Part shown: positions 26,528-34,959 of the stretch, piece by piece | How the letters are laid out: each line of letters opens with the position of its first letter | Position numbering within the stretch: the first letter of the stretch is position 1 | NCBI RefSeq assembly: GCF_003575965.1 | Contig: NZ_QWJJ01000016.1 | Location: forward strand, 1-64,000 | Direction of reading: 5' to 3' | From: Pseudooceanicola sediminis | GTDB lineage: Bacteria > Pseudomonadota > Alphaproteobacteria > Rhodobacterales > Rhodobacteraceae | Length of the DNA: 64,000 nucleotides | Position numbers and translations under genes: made by a program | Notes under the pieces: model-generated | What the model was told of the DNA's origin: nothing | Seen by the model: the letters and a program-made list of their open reading frames with translations, nothing else | The model's database searches: none

Positions 26528-28089
26528 GCGGTCTCCTTGCTCCAATAGGGGGCGCGCAGATCCCGTTTCAGGATCTTGCCGATCTCGCTGCGCGGCAGAT
26601 CGGCGCGAAATTCGACGGCACTGATGCGCTGCAACTTGCCAAGGCGGGCATTGGCCCATTGCCGCAGGTCTTCGGCATCTGTCGGCGTCTCGGCCACCAC
26701 CAGCGCCAGCGGCGTCTCGCCCCAGTCGGCGCTGGGCACGGCGATCACGGCAACGTCGGCCACGGCGGGATGCGCGCGCAGCACGGCCTCAAGATCGGCG
26801 GCATAGACGTTGAAGCCGCCGGTGATGATCATGTCCTTCTTGCGATCCAGCAGGTGCAGAAAGCCGTCCGCGTCAAGCCGCCCCATGTCGCCGGTGCGGA
26901 TGAAATCATTGCCCTGTGAATCGCGCCACGTCGCCTCGGCGGTCTTGTCGGGGGCATTGAGGTAGCCCGGCATCATCGAGCCGGATCGCCCGGCGATTTC
27001 GCCGTAACTGCCGGGGGGCAGTTCCTGGCCATCCTCGCCGATGATCCTGACCTCGGATCCTTCGGCGATGCTGCCGGCGGTGTCCCATTTCGTCGGGTGC
27101 GCTTCACAGTTCAGAACGGTCGACACGCCGCCCTCGGTCATGCCGTAAAACTCCACCAGGTTGCCGGGCCAGCGCGCCATGATCCGTGCAATCAGCGGGC
27201 CGGGCAGGGGGGCCGAGGTCGAGAACTTGCAGACATAGCTGCCGAGGTCGTAATCGTCGAACGTCGGTTCGGCCATCAGGCGCATGTACTGCACGGGCAC
27301 CAGCATGGCGTGGGTGGCGCGGTGGCGCTGTGACAGGTCCAGAAAGCCGATGGTGTTGAATTTCGACATGCTGACGATGCAGCCACCGCCCACCAGCCCC
27401 GACAGCACCGCGACCAGCGTGGTGTTGGAATAGAGCGGCGTCGACATGATCTGCACCGCGTCCGCATCCAGCCCCAGGTCGCAAAAGCGGCCGAACTGGC
27501 GGGACCGAAAGCGGTGTTCGTGCACGATGCCCTTGGGCGTGCCGGTGGTGCCCGACGAATAGATGATGTCAAAGAAATCATCGGCCGTGACGGTGACGGG
27601 CGCGGCCTCAGGCCCTGCGGCAAAGGCCTCCAGCTCCTCCAGCGCGATGACCTCGGCGCCCAGCGTATCGGCAACGGCGCGGTGCGTGGCGCTGGCAAAC
27701 AGCAGCCCGGCGCCGCAATCGCTGCGCATCCTGGTCAGGGCTTCGGGGCTGGCGGACCAGGGCAGGGGCACCATGCAGGCCCCGGCACTCAGCACCCCGG
27801 CATACAGCGCCAGATGGGCCGCGCTGTTTTCCGACAGGGACATGACGCGCGCACCGGGGCCGATGCCACGTTCGGCCAGCCGCCCGGCGACGCGGGCGAC
27901 CAGCGCGGCGAACTGCGCCCAGGTCAGGCTGACCTGTTCGTCGATGACGGCGATCTTGTCGGGGTGGCGGGCGGCGGCCTCCCGGATCATCTGGCCGAAA
28001 TCGTTGAATTCCTCATCAGCCACCTGCGGCGCGCGCAGGCGAAGCTCCTCTCCCAGCATGTCGGGACCCTCCTCCCAAAGGGGTGTCAT
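26524..28089 (-). CDS. AMP-dependent acyl-CoA synthetase (CaiC/cyclohexanecarboxylate-CoA ligase-like)
   Basis: ANL-superfamily ligase of about 521 residues: IIYSSGTTGTPKGIVHEHRF (P-loop), EFYGMTEGGVST, FIRTGDMGRLDADGFLHLLD, the hinge GFNVYAADLEAVL and the catalytic Lys in RSEIGKILKRDLR. I chose MTPLWEEGPD at 28089 because it leaves a normal-length N-terminus and puts the dyad at 28140-28154 in an intergenic region. A start at 28176 would add 29 residues and swallow that dyad. First gene of the minus-strand operon, divergent from the ACAD11-type dehydrogenase. Confidence 0.9.
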
Positions 28090-28139
28090 TGCGGAATAGC
28101 CTGCCACGAAGCGGAACAGGTCGTCAATATTCCGCTGAT

Positions 28140-28154
28140 CGGAAAAGTTTTCCA
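28140..28154. promoter_or_regulatory. Candidate IclR-type operator (site 2)
   Basis: CGGAAAAGTTTTCCA: arms GGAAAA and TTTTCC around a central G, matching the IclR-type consensus geometry and site 1 at 21805-21819. It lies in the region between the divergent ligase (start 28089) and dehydrogenase (start 28217), just before a TTGACC that could be the -35 of the dehydrogenase promoter. GCGGAA/TTCCGC half-sites recur nearby at 28091, 28111 and 28130. Confidence 0.62.
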
Positions 28155-28216
28155 CACTATTGACCGGCTGCCCCATGCCGGGCATCAAGTGGGGCAGGTG
28201 AGGAGGAGGAGAACCG

Positions 28217-29437
28217 ATGTACGACCATTTCCCGATATCGGACCGGGCGCGCGACCTGCGCTCGAAACTGATCGCTTTCATGGAGGAGCATATCTTTCCG
28301 AACGAGGCGGTCTTCGCCGAGCAGCACGCTGCGGGTGATCGCTGGACCCACCCGCCGATCATGGAGGAGCTGAAGGTCAAGGCGCGCGAGGCCGGCCTGT
28401 GGAACATGTTCCTGCCGCACTCGAAAGAGGGCTACGAGGGGATGGGCCTGACCAACGTGGAATACGCCACGCTCTGCGAACAGATGGGCAAGTCGCCGAT
28501 CGGATCCGAACCCTTCAACTGCTCCGCCCCCGACACCGGCAACATGGAAACGCTGTTCCTGTATGGTGACGCCGACCAGCGCGCCAAGTGGCTGCGCCCG
28601 CTGATGGACGGCGAGATCCGGTCGTGCTTTTCCATGACCGAACCCGCGGTGGCCTCCTCGGATGCGACCAATATCGAGACGGAAATTCGCCGCGATGGCG
28701 ACGACTACGTCATCAATGGCGTGAAATGGTGGTCCTCGGGCGCCATGGACAAGGCGTGCAAGATCGCCATCGTCATGGGCAAGACGGACAAGACGGCGGA
28801 AAAGCACCGCCAGCAGAGCATGATCCTGGTGCCGCTCGACACGCCGGGGGTCAAGATCGTACGCCCGCTGCACGTGATCGGCTATGACCATGCGCCGCAC
28901 GGTCATGCCGAAATCCACTATGACAACGTGCGCGTTCCGGCCTCCAACATCCTGCTCGGCGAAGGCCGCGGGTTCGAAATCGCCCAAGGTCGCCTGGGGC
29001 CGGGTCGCATCCACCACTGCATGAGGTCGATCGGCCAGGCGGAACGCGCACTGCAATCGATGTGCGAGCGCGGGCTGCAACGCACCGCCTTCGGCACAGC
29101 CATCGCCGACATGGGTGTCAGCAAGCACTGGATCGCGGAGAGCCGCTGCGAGATCGAGCAGGCCCGTCTGCTGACAATGCACGCCGCCTACATGATGGAC
29201 ACCGTCGGAAACAAGGCTGCCCGGAAGGAGATCGCGATGATCAAGGTCGTCGGTGCCAACATGGTCCAGCGGGTGGTTGATCGCGCGATCCAGTTTCACG
29301 GGGCGCAGGGCGTCAGCCAGGACACCTTCCTTGGCGCGGCCTTTGCCAATGCGCGCACGATGCGGCTCGTCGACGGCCCGGACGAGGTGCACCGCGAAAC
29401 CATCGCCAAGCTGGAATTGAAGCAATACCGCAACTGA
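28217..29437 (+). CDS. ACAD11-type acyl-CoA dehydrogenase
   Basis: Acyl-CoA dehydrogenase-family protein of 406 residues that closely matches the dehydrogenase half of eukaryotic ACAD11: [14 protein letters not shown] (141-154), [33 protein letters not shown], and the C-terminal [10 protein letters not shown]. In that last motif Asp stands where classical dehydrogenases have the catalytic Glu. In known ACAD10/11 and Lva systems, this fold works with a kinase domain to turn 4-hydroxyacyl-CoA into an enoyl-CoA. The kinase-like protein is encoded separately at 5163-6194. GGAGGAGGAG precedes the ATG. Family firm, 4-hydroxy role inferred. Confidence 0.93.
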   Translation: MYDHFPISDRARDLRSKLIAFMEEHIFPNEAVFAEQHAAGDRWTHPPIMEELKVKAREAGLWNMFLPHSKEGYEGMGLTNVEYATLCEQMGKSPIGSEPFNCSAPDTGNMETLFLYGDADQRAKWLRPLMDGEIRSCFSMTEPAVASSDATNIETEIRRDGDDYVINGVKWWSSGAMDKACKIAIVMGKTDKTAEKHRQQSMILVPLDTPGVKIVRPLHVIGYDHAPHGHAEIHYDNVRVPASNILLGEGRGFEIAQGRLGPGRIHHCMRSIGQAERALQSMCERGLQRTAFGTAIADMGVSKHWIAESRCEIEQARLLTMHAAYMMDTVGNKAARKEIAMIKVVGANMVQRVVDRAIQFHGAQGVSQDTFLGAAFANARTMRLVDGPDEVHRETIAKLELKQYRN

Positions 29438-29447
29438 TGCGTCGCAT

Positions 29448-29512
29448 GGGGGCGCTGCCCCCGGCGGCTTTCGCCGCCTCCCCCGGGGTATTTTCAGCCA
29501 GATGATAAAGAG
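29448..29512. repeat. Extragenic palindromic element, reverse half
   Basis: GGGGGC-GCT-GCCCCC, variable hairpin GGCGGC-tttc-GCCGCC (29463-29478), then CCCCCGGGGTATTTTCAGCC and AGATGATAAAGAG. It begins 11 bp after the stop of the ACAD11-type gene and faces away from a second half at 29539. Confidence 0.88.
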
Positions 29513-29538
29513 CCTTGCTTTGACCGAGGCAAGTGGGC

Positions 29539-29606
29539 CTCCCTGTCATCTGGCCAGAAATACCCCAGGGGGAGTCTCCCGAAGGGAGGCGGGGGCAGCG
29601 CCCCCC
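29539..29606. repeat. Extragenic palindromic element, forward half
   Basis: CTCCCTGTCATCTGGCCAGA, AATACCCCAGGGGG, variable hairpin CTCCC-gaa-GGGAG, then GGGGGC-AGC-GCCCCC. With the reverse half at 29448-29512 it fills most of the 276-bp gap between the ACAD11-type gene and fbp. The pair is back to back, unlike the face-to-face pair at 4547-4694. Confidence 0.88.
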
Positions 29607-29713
29607 ACACCTCTCAACAGGTGTTATCGCTCACAGTTGCGCGCGAGTGCCGAAAGGCATTTTGCTGCGGCGCGGTCTGTGGAATAACTCTGAGCAAACC
29701 TCAGGAGTTTTTC

Positions 29714-30655
29714 ATGCCAGCTATTGATCCCGCCCTTGTTCCCGAAGACCTGTTTCCTGTCATTGATGCGCTTTGTGCCACGGGCGCGCAGCTTTCCGGC
29801 GTGATCGCGCGCGGTCCGTTGGGGCAATCGCTCGGTGCCGGTGTCGGGGAAAATTCCGACGGCGATCAGCAAAAGGCGCTGGATGTCATGGCGGATGAGT
29901 TGTTCGAGGCCGCGCTGAAGCCGGCGGGGGTTCGTCACTATGCCTCCGAGGAGCAGGAAGTCGTGCTGACACTGGATCCGGAGGGGGCTTATGCGCTGGC
30001 GATAGATCCGCTGGATGGGTCGTCGAATATCGACGTCAATGTCACCATCGGAACGATCTTTTCGATCTTCCAGGCCGCGGAGGACGCAACGGCGAGTTTC
30101 CTGCGCCCGGCCTCGGAGCAGATCGCCGCGGGCTATATCGCGTATGGGCCGCAGACCCTGCTGGCCGTGACCTTTGGGGCCGGGACGTTGCTGTATGTCC
30201 TGGACCCCGAAACCGGGCGCTTTTCCCTGGCCAGCGAGGCGATGTCCCTGCCTGAGGCGGCAAGGGAGTATTCGATCAATGCCTCGAACCGGCGGCACTG
30301 GACCGCGCCCGTCCTGGCCTATGTCGAGGAATGCGAAGGCGGCACCCAGGGCAGCAAGGGCAAGGACATGAATTTTCGCTGGGTCGGGTCGCTGGTGGCG
30401 GAAACGCATCGTATCCTGACACGGGGCGGGACGTTCCTGTACCCCTCGGATGCACGCAAGGGCTATGAAAAAGGCCGGTTGCGCATGGTTTACGAGGTCG
30501 CGCCGATGGCGTTCCTGGTCGAGCAGGCGGGCGGGCAGGCGACGGATGGCAAGACGCCGATCCTGTCGTTGCAGGCCGGTGCGCTGCATGAGCGGTGCCC
30601 ACTGGTGTTCGGATCCTCCGAGGAAGTGGCGCGGATCGCAGCCCTGCACGACTAA
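29714..30655 (+). CDS. fbp: Fructose-1,6-bisphosphatase class I
   Basis: Hydrolyses fructose-1,6-bisphosphate to fructose-6-phosphate and phosphate (gluconeogenesis; also the Calvin cycle where present). The 313-residue protein has the metal-site motifs EEQEVV and IDPLDGSSNIDVN, then NFRWVGSLVAETHRIL and GGTFLYPSDARKGYEKGRLRMVYE of the class I family. AGGAG precedes the ATG at 29714. It is followed after 108 bp by rpe. No RuBisCO or phosphoribulokinase gene is in the window, so a gluconeogenic or pentose-phosphate role is the simplest reading. Confidence 0.95.
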   Translation: MPAIDPALVPEDLFPVIDALCATGAQLSGVIARGPLGQSLGAGVGENSDGDQQKALDVMADELFEAALKPAGVRHYASEEQEVVLTLDPEGAYALAIDPLDGSSNIDVNVTIGTIFSIFQAAEDATASFLRPASEQIAAGYIAYGPQTLLAVTFGAGTLLYVLDPETGRFSLASEAMSLPEAAREYSINASNRRHWTAPVLAYVEECEGGTQGSKGKDMNFRWVGSLVAETHRILTRGGTFLYPSDARKGYEKGRLRMVYEVAPMAFLVEQAGGQATDGKTPILSLQAGALHERCPLVFGSSEEVARIAALHD

Positions 30656-30763
30656 GCCCTGAACGGTGAGGTCACGGCGGAGCGGGCGGCGGAACTGCGT
30701 GCTTTTCCCGCCCGTCCGCAGCGTCTATATCGTCGGGCAATCAGTCTGGTTCGGAGTACCCAC

Positions 30764-31453
30764 ATGTCCTTTTCGCGTGCGTTGAAAATCGCGCCGTCGA
30801 TCCTGTCGGCGGATTTCGCCAATTTCGGTGCCGAGATCGAGGCGGTCGAGGCGCAGGGCGCCGACTGGATCCACGTCGACGTGATGGACGGGCACTTTGT
30901 TCCCAACCTGACCTTTGGCCCGCCCCTGTGCGCCGGTATTCGCAAGCACATCGGCACGGTGATGGACGTGCATCTGATGATCTCGCCCGTGGATGCGTAT
31001 ATCGAGGCCTATGCGGCTGCGGGTGCCGACATCCTGACCGCCCATGTCGAAGCGGGTCCGCACAGCCATCGCACCTTGCAGGCGATTCGCGGCGCCGGAT
31101 GCAAGGCGGGCGTGGCATTGAACCCGGGTACGCCGGTGGAAGCAGTGGATTACCTGCTGGATATGGTCGACCTGGTCTGCGTCATGACGGTGAACCCCGG
31201 TTTCGGGGGGCAGAAATTCATTCACAGCCAGATCGACAAGGTAAGGCGCCTGCGGGCGATGATCGGTGACCGCCCCATTCATATCGAGATCGACGGCGGA
31301 GTGACCCCGGAAACCGCACCGCTGGTGCGCGCGGCAGGGGCCGATGTGCTGGTGGCGGGATCTGCCGTGTTCAAGGGCGGCAGCGTGGCCAACCCCGGCC
31401 CCTACGGCGACAATATCCGCGCCATCCGCACCGCCTGCGACACGGCTGTTTGA
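30764..31453 (+). CDS. rpe: Ribulose-phosphate 3-epimerase
   Basis: TIM-barrel epimerase of 229 residues interconverting ribulose-5-phosphate and xylulose-5-phosphate. Motifs: [29 protein letters not shown] (metal-binding His and catalytic Asp), [23 protein letters not shown] and [12 protein letters not shown] with the second catalytic Asp. GGAG lies 9 bases before the ATG. It probably forms an operon with fbp. A tandem 14-bp repeat begins within its last codons and crosses the stop codon. Confidence 0.96.
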   Translation: MSFSRALKIAPSILSADFANFGAEIEAVEAQGADWIHVDVMDGHFVPNLTFGPPLCAGIRKHIGTVMDVHLMISPVDAYIEAYAAAGADILTAHVEAGPHSHRTLQAIRGAGCKAGVALNPGTPVEAVDYLLDMVDLVCVMTVNPGFGGQKFIHSQIDKVRRLRAMIGDRPIHIEIDGGVTPETAPLVRAAGADVLVAGSAVFKGGSVANPGPYGDNIRAIRTACDTAV

Positions 31454-31531
31454 ACGCGGCTGTTTGAACACGGTTGTTCAAGCCAAGGCGGTTCAACGCA
31501 TGACCGTGACATGACCGTGACATGACCGTGC
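31441..31531. repeat. Two short tandem repeats after rpe
   Basis: First set: CACGGCTGTTTGAA (31441-31454), CGCGGCTGTTTGAA (31455-31468) and CACGGTTGTTCAA (31469-31481). The rpe stop codon (31451-31453) lies inside the first unit. TTGAACA-cggt-TGTTCAA (31464-31481) forms a small dyad. Second set: CATGACCGTGA three times (31499-31531). The region lies between convergent genes and may aid termination. Confidence 0.88.
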
Positions 31532-31567
31532 AGGGGCGTTTGCGCGCGGGGCGACCCGCGCGGAGTC

Positions 31568-32704
31568 CTACATGCGGGCGAGTGCGCCGTTCTCGTCAGG
31601 CCCGTTGTAATCGGGGTCCTGCAACGGGAAGTCCAGCGTGATCCGGGTGCCCGAGGGGCCGGATTCCAGCGAGAATGTTCCGCCTAGCTGACGGGCCGAG
31701 GCCTCGATCACCTGCATGCCCAGGCCCTGCTGGGCCGTCACGCCGCCGGGAAGGCCGACGCCATTGTCCGACAGTTCCAGTTCGCAGCGGCCATCGACCT
31801 CGGTCTGCACATGGCAGCGCACGACGCCGTCACGGCCATCCGGAAAGGCGTGCTTGAAGGCATTGGCGGCGAATTCGTTCAGGATCACGCCAAGGGCCGC
31901 CGCCACGTCGGCATCGACATCGACCAGCGGCCAGCTTGATTCGATCCGCACATTGGGCGGAGCCGAGCCGCCGATCAGGCGGCAGACGCTGGTGCCGAAG
32001 TGGTTCAGATTGATGGTTTCGCTCTGCTCGGCGCGATACAGCTGTTCGTGCAGCGAGGCGACCGTTTCGATCCGGCGCCGCACGTGTTCCAGCGCCGCGC
32101 GGGCCTCTTCGCCCTTGACGTCGCGGGCCTGCATCCGGGTGAGTGCCGAGACGGATTGCAGCGAATTCTTGACCCGGTGATCGACCTCGCGGCGCATCAG
32201 TTCGGCCTGGCGCAGGGACCGCCGCAATTCCATCTGCGAAATGACCTGACGCGCCAGCACCTTCAGCGCGTCGCGCTGCAACGGTGTCAGCTTGTTGGGC
32301 TGGGTGTCCAGCACGCAGAGCGACCCGATCGGATAGCCGTCATCGGACGTCAGCACCGCACCGGCGTAATAGCGCAGGTTCATGTCGCCCACGACCAGCG
32401 GGTTATCCCTGGTGCGCGGGTCGGCCGTGGTATCCGTGACCTCCAGAAAACCATCCTCGGCCAGGATCGCATGGGCGCAGATGGATTCCTCCAGCGTGGT
32501 CTGGCTCTCCTCGAGGCCGGTCTTCGCCTTGAACCACTGTCGGTCTTCGTCGACCAGGCTGATCAGCGAGATCGGCATGCCGCACAGCGCCGAGGCCAGC
32601 TTGACCACATCGTCAAACGGTTCCTCGGGGTCGGTGTCGAGCACTTCGAAGGAATTCAGTTCGGCCAATCGTCTGGCCTGGTCGTGGTGCAGCGGCGCTT
32701 GCAT
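31568..32704 (-). CDS. GAF-domain sensor histidine kinase (HisKA_2/HWE type)
   Basis: Soluble two-component kinase of 378 residues. An N-terminal GAF domain (about 25-160; VVKLASALCGMPISLISLVDEDRQ-type start) is followed by a HisKA_2 dimerisation segment with phospho-acceptor H176 (REVDHRVKNSLQS) and an HATPase domain with N-box LNEFAANAFKHAF and DNGVGLPGG. No transmembrane segment, so it senses a cytoplasmic signal such as redox, light or a small ligand. The start MQAPLHHDQ at 32704 is preferred to a TTG at 32785. This class often feeds the PhyR-EcfG general stress response. Confidence 0.91.
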   Translation of the reverse strand: MQAPLHHDQARRLAELNSFEVLDTDPEEPFDDVVKLASALCGMPISLISLVDEDRQWFKAKTGLEESQTTLEESICAHAILAEDGFLEVTDTTADPRTRDNPLVVGDMNLRYYAGAVLTSDDGYPIGSLCVLDTQPNKLTPLQRDALKVLARQVISQMELRRSLRQAELMRREVDHRVKNSLQSVSALTRMQARDVKGEEARAALEHVRRRIETVASLHEQLYRAEQSETINLNHFGTSVCRLIGGSAPPNVRIESSWPLVDVDADVAAALGVILNEFAANAFKHAFPDGRDGVVRCHVQTEVDGRCELELSDNGVGLPGGVTAQQGLGMQVIEASARQLGGTFSLESGPSGTRITLDFPLQDPDYNGPDENGALARM

Positions 32705-32808
32705 GATCGGTCTTTCGAGAAGGAAATTGCGGCGCACGATCGCCGAAACCGACCTGTGACCCAATGACGGGATATACCCATGCAACCCTGCCTTTGCAAA
32801 TCAGAATG

Positions 32809-32835
32809 AACGGAGGAAGACAACTTCGCTGTTCT
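32809..32835 (-). promoter_or_regulatory. Candidate EcfG-type stress promoter for the GAF kinase
   Basis: Read on the minus strand: AGAAC (32835-32831), 18 bp, then CGTT (32812-32809), about 105 bases before the kinase start. The alphaproteobacterial general-stress sigma factor EcfG recognises GGAAC-N16-19-CGTT. One base differs from that consensus. The short motif could arise by chance. Confidence 0.35.
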
Positions 32836-32867
32836 TGGTGAATTTTAGGCAATTTCTTTTTAACTCA

Positions 32868-32881
32868 GTAAGTTAACTTAC
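32868..32881. promoter_or_regulatory. Perfect 14-bp palindrome GTAAGTTAACTTAC
   Basis: The palindrome lies in an AT-rich stretch between the PAS-LuxR gene (stop at 32889) and the sensor kinase gene on the same strand. A perfect 14-bp dyad in GC-rich DNA is unlikely by chance and suits a dimeric regulator. The PAS-LuxR protein encoded next to it is one candidate. No U-tract is seen, so a terminator is less likely. Confidence 0.5.
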
Positions 32882-32888
32882 CATTCGG

Positions 32889-33431
32889 TCAAAGACCTGG
32901 ACCGGCGAGTCTGCGGATCAGCTCTGCCGCGTTGCGCACCGCGTGCTTGCGCAGCAATCGGGCGCGCACGTCCTCGATACTGCGCGGCGAAAGGCCGAGG
33001 CCGCGGGCGATTTCCTTGCTGGTCAGGCCGCGGGCCAGTCCCGCGACGACATCGCGTTCGCGCGGGGTCAGGCGGCTGGTTTCGGCGCGCGCCAGGGGGG
33101 CATAGCTCATCACCACGCGGTCCAGCGGGGCCTCGGGCGTCAGCGTGCGGGCGCGGAACCGCACCCAGAAGGTGCCACCCCCGGCGCGGTGCATCATCCG
33201 CTCGTCGCTGTAGACGCCGTGATCGTGCAGCGCGGTCATGCCGACATCGCGCACCGTGTCGAATTCTTGGTCGCTGGCATACAGAACGCGGAAAGATTGC
33301 CCGATCAGCGCGGTGCGTTCGCGCCCCATCATCGCCGCAAACGGCATGTTGCAGGCCCGGATAACCCGTTGTTCCGAAAGGACAAGACCCACCGGGGCCT
33401 GATCCCAGGCGATCTGTTCCATGCTGTCCAT
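32889..33431 (-). CDS. PAS-LuxR transcriptional regulator
   Basis: Small regulator of 180 residues: a PAS domain (about 8-110; APVGLVLSEQRVIRACN, GQSFRVLYAS, MMHRAGGGTFWVRFRAR) and a C-terminal LuxR-type helix-turn-helix (RLTPRERDVVAGLARGL, SKEIARGLGLSPRSIEDVRA). It lacks a receiver domain, so it is not a standard response regulator. The PAS domain may bind a ligand or cofactor directly. It is divergent from an M20 deacylase gene (64 bp apart) and upstream of a GAF kinase, and could regulate either. Confidence 0.9.
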   Translation of the reverse strand: MDSMEQIAWDQAPVGLVLSEQRVIRACNMPFAAMMGRERTALIGQSFRVLYASDQEFDTVRDVGMTALHDHGVYSDERMMHRAGGGTFWVRFRARTLTPEAPLDRVVMSYAPLARAETSRLTPRERDVVAGLARGLTSKEIARGLGLSPRSIEDVRARLLRKHAVRNAAELIRRLAGPGL

Positions 33432-33495
33432 GCGTCCCCCATACCGTAATCATACGGTATTGGCACCGTAGTGCGGACGCGCGCAGCATGAAAGC

Positions 33496-34785
33496 ATGAA
33501 TGACCGCACCCCCCTTCACGTTTCGCTGCACGCAGCGATTGCCGACCGGCGCGACGACCTGATCGCGCTGACACAGGAGTTGATCCGTATCCCGACGCTG
33601 AACCCGCCGGGCGACAACTACCTCGAAATCTGCGAATACCTCGACCGGCGGCTTTCGGCCTCGGGGTTCGACACGCAGCTGATCCGGGCCTTTGGTGCGC
33701 CGGGTGACAGCGACAAGTACCCGCGCTGGAACATCGTCGCCCGGCGCGATGGCACGCGCAGCGGCGAATGCGTCCACTTCAACAGCCATATCGACGTGGT
33801 CGACGTCGGCAAGGGCTGGACGACGGACCCCTTCGGCGGCGAACTGAAGGATGGCAAGATCTATGGCCGGGGGGCCTGCGACATGAAGGGCGGCCTGGCC
33901 GCCAGCATCATCGCCGCCGAGGCGTTCCTTGCCGTCGTCCCCGACTGGGCCGGTGCGATCGAGATTTCCGGTACGGCGGACGAGGAATCGGGCGGCTTTG
34001 GCGGGGTCGCGTACCTGGCCGAAAAGGGCCATTTCGCCAACGTCCACCACGTCATCATTCCCGAACCGCTGAACGTCGATCGCATCTGCCTCGGCCATCG
34101 CGGCGTCTGGTGGGCCGAGATCGAGACCCATGGCGAAATCGCCCATGGCTCCATGCCGTTCCTCGGCGATTGCGCCGTGCGCCACATGGGCGCCGTCCTG
34201 CACGAGATGGAAGAGACGCTGTTCCCGGCGCTGGCGAACAAGCACACCGCGATGCCGGTGGTGCCCGAAGGCGCAAAGCAATCGACCTTGAACATCAACT
34301 CTCTGCATGGCGGGCAGGCCGAAATTTCGCGCGACGAAACCGGCCTGCCCAGCCCCTGCGTCCCCGACAGCGCCCGCATGGTGCTGGACCGCCGCTTTTT
34401 GATCGAGGAAAGCATCGAAGAGGTGATGGGCGAAATTCAGGGCGTGCTCGACCGCGTCTCGGCCCGCCGCCCGACCTTCAGCTACGACATGCGAGAGATG
34501 ATGCGCGTGCTGCCCAGCATGACCGACAAGGACTCGCCCGTGGTGCAGACCGTGTCGCGCGCGATCAACGATACCCTGGGGCGCGCTCCGCAATACGTGG
34601 TGTCACCCGGCACCTATGACCAGAAACACATCGACCGGATCGGCAAGCTCAAGAACTGCATCGCCTATGGGCCGGGCATTCTGGATCTGGCGCACAAGCC
34701 CGACGAATATGTCGGGGTCGAGGACATGCTGCAATCGGCCGAAGTCATGGCCCTGTCGCTGGCAGAGCTGCTGGTGGATCGCTGA
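33496..34785 (+). CDS. M20 family deacylase (ArgE/DapE type)
   Basis: Metallopeptidase-fold amidohydrolase of 429 residues that cleaves an N-acyl group from an amino acid or related amide. Metal-binding motifs: FNSHIDVVDVG, YGRGACDMKGGLA, and the catalytic GTADEESGGFGG; a later HIDR segment supplies the last metal ligand region. A dimerisation lid lies between about 200 and 320. It is cytoplasmic (no signal peptide). The next genes encode an oligopeptide-type importer, aldehyde dehydrogenase and SDR, so it may process the imported compound. Confidence 0.9.
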   Translation: MNDRTPLHVSLHAAIADRRDDLIALTQELIRIPTLNPPGDNYLEICEYLDRRLSASGFDTQLIRAFGAPGDSDKYPRWNIVARRDGTRSGECVHFNSHIDVVDVGKGWTTDPFGGELKDGKIYGRGACDMKGGLAASIIAAEAFLAVVPDWAGAIEISGTADEESGGFGGVAYLAEKGHFANVHHVIIPEPLNVDRICLGHRGVWWAEIETHGEIAHGSMPFLGDCAVRHMGAVLHEMEETLFPALANKHTAMPVVPEGAKQSTLNINSLHGGQAEISRDETGLPSPCVPDSARMVLDRRFLIEESIEEVMGEIQGVLDRVSARRPTFSYDMREMMRVLPSMTDKDSPVVQTVSRAINDTLGRAPQYVVSPGTYDQKHIDRIGKLKNCIAYGPGILDLAHKPDEYVGVEDMLQSAEVMALSLAELLVDR

Positions 34786-34959
34786 GCCCGCTCTTGCACC
34801 GCCTGCAATAACGGGGCCAACTGGCCGCAGATGCTGCGCGTGCGAAGTCTGGACGCGCGCGCCGTTTCCACCGATGATGACCCCGGCTTTGCGGGGGGCC
34901 TGGCCAAGGGTCCGCGCACCGGCAACAGCTCCAACGTGGGCAAGAACAGGGAGAACGAC

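Noticed and set aside
29714-31453. Calvin-cycle (cbb) operon
   Set aside because: Only fbp and rpe are present, both needed by heterotrophs; no RuBisCO, phosphoribulokinase or CbbR gene nearby.
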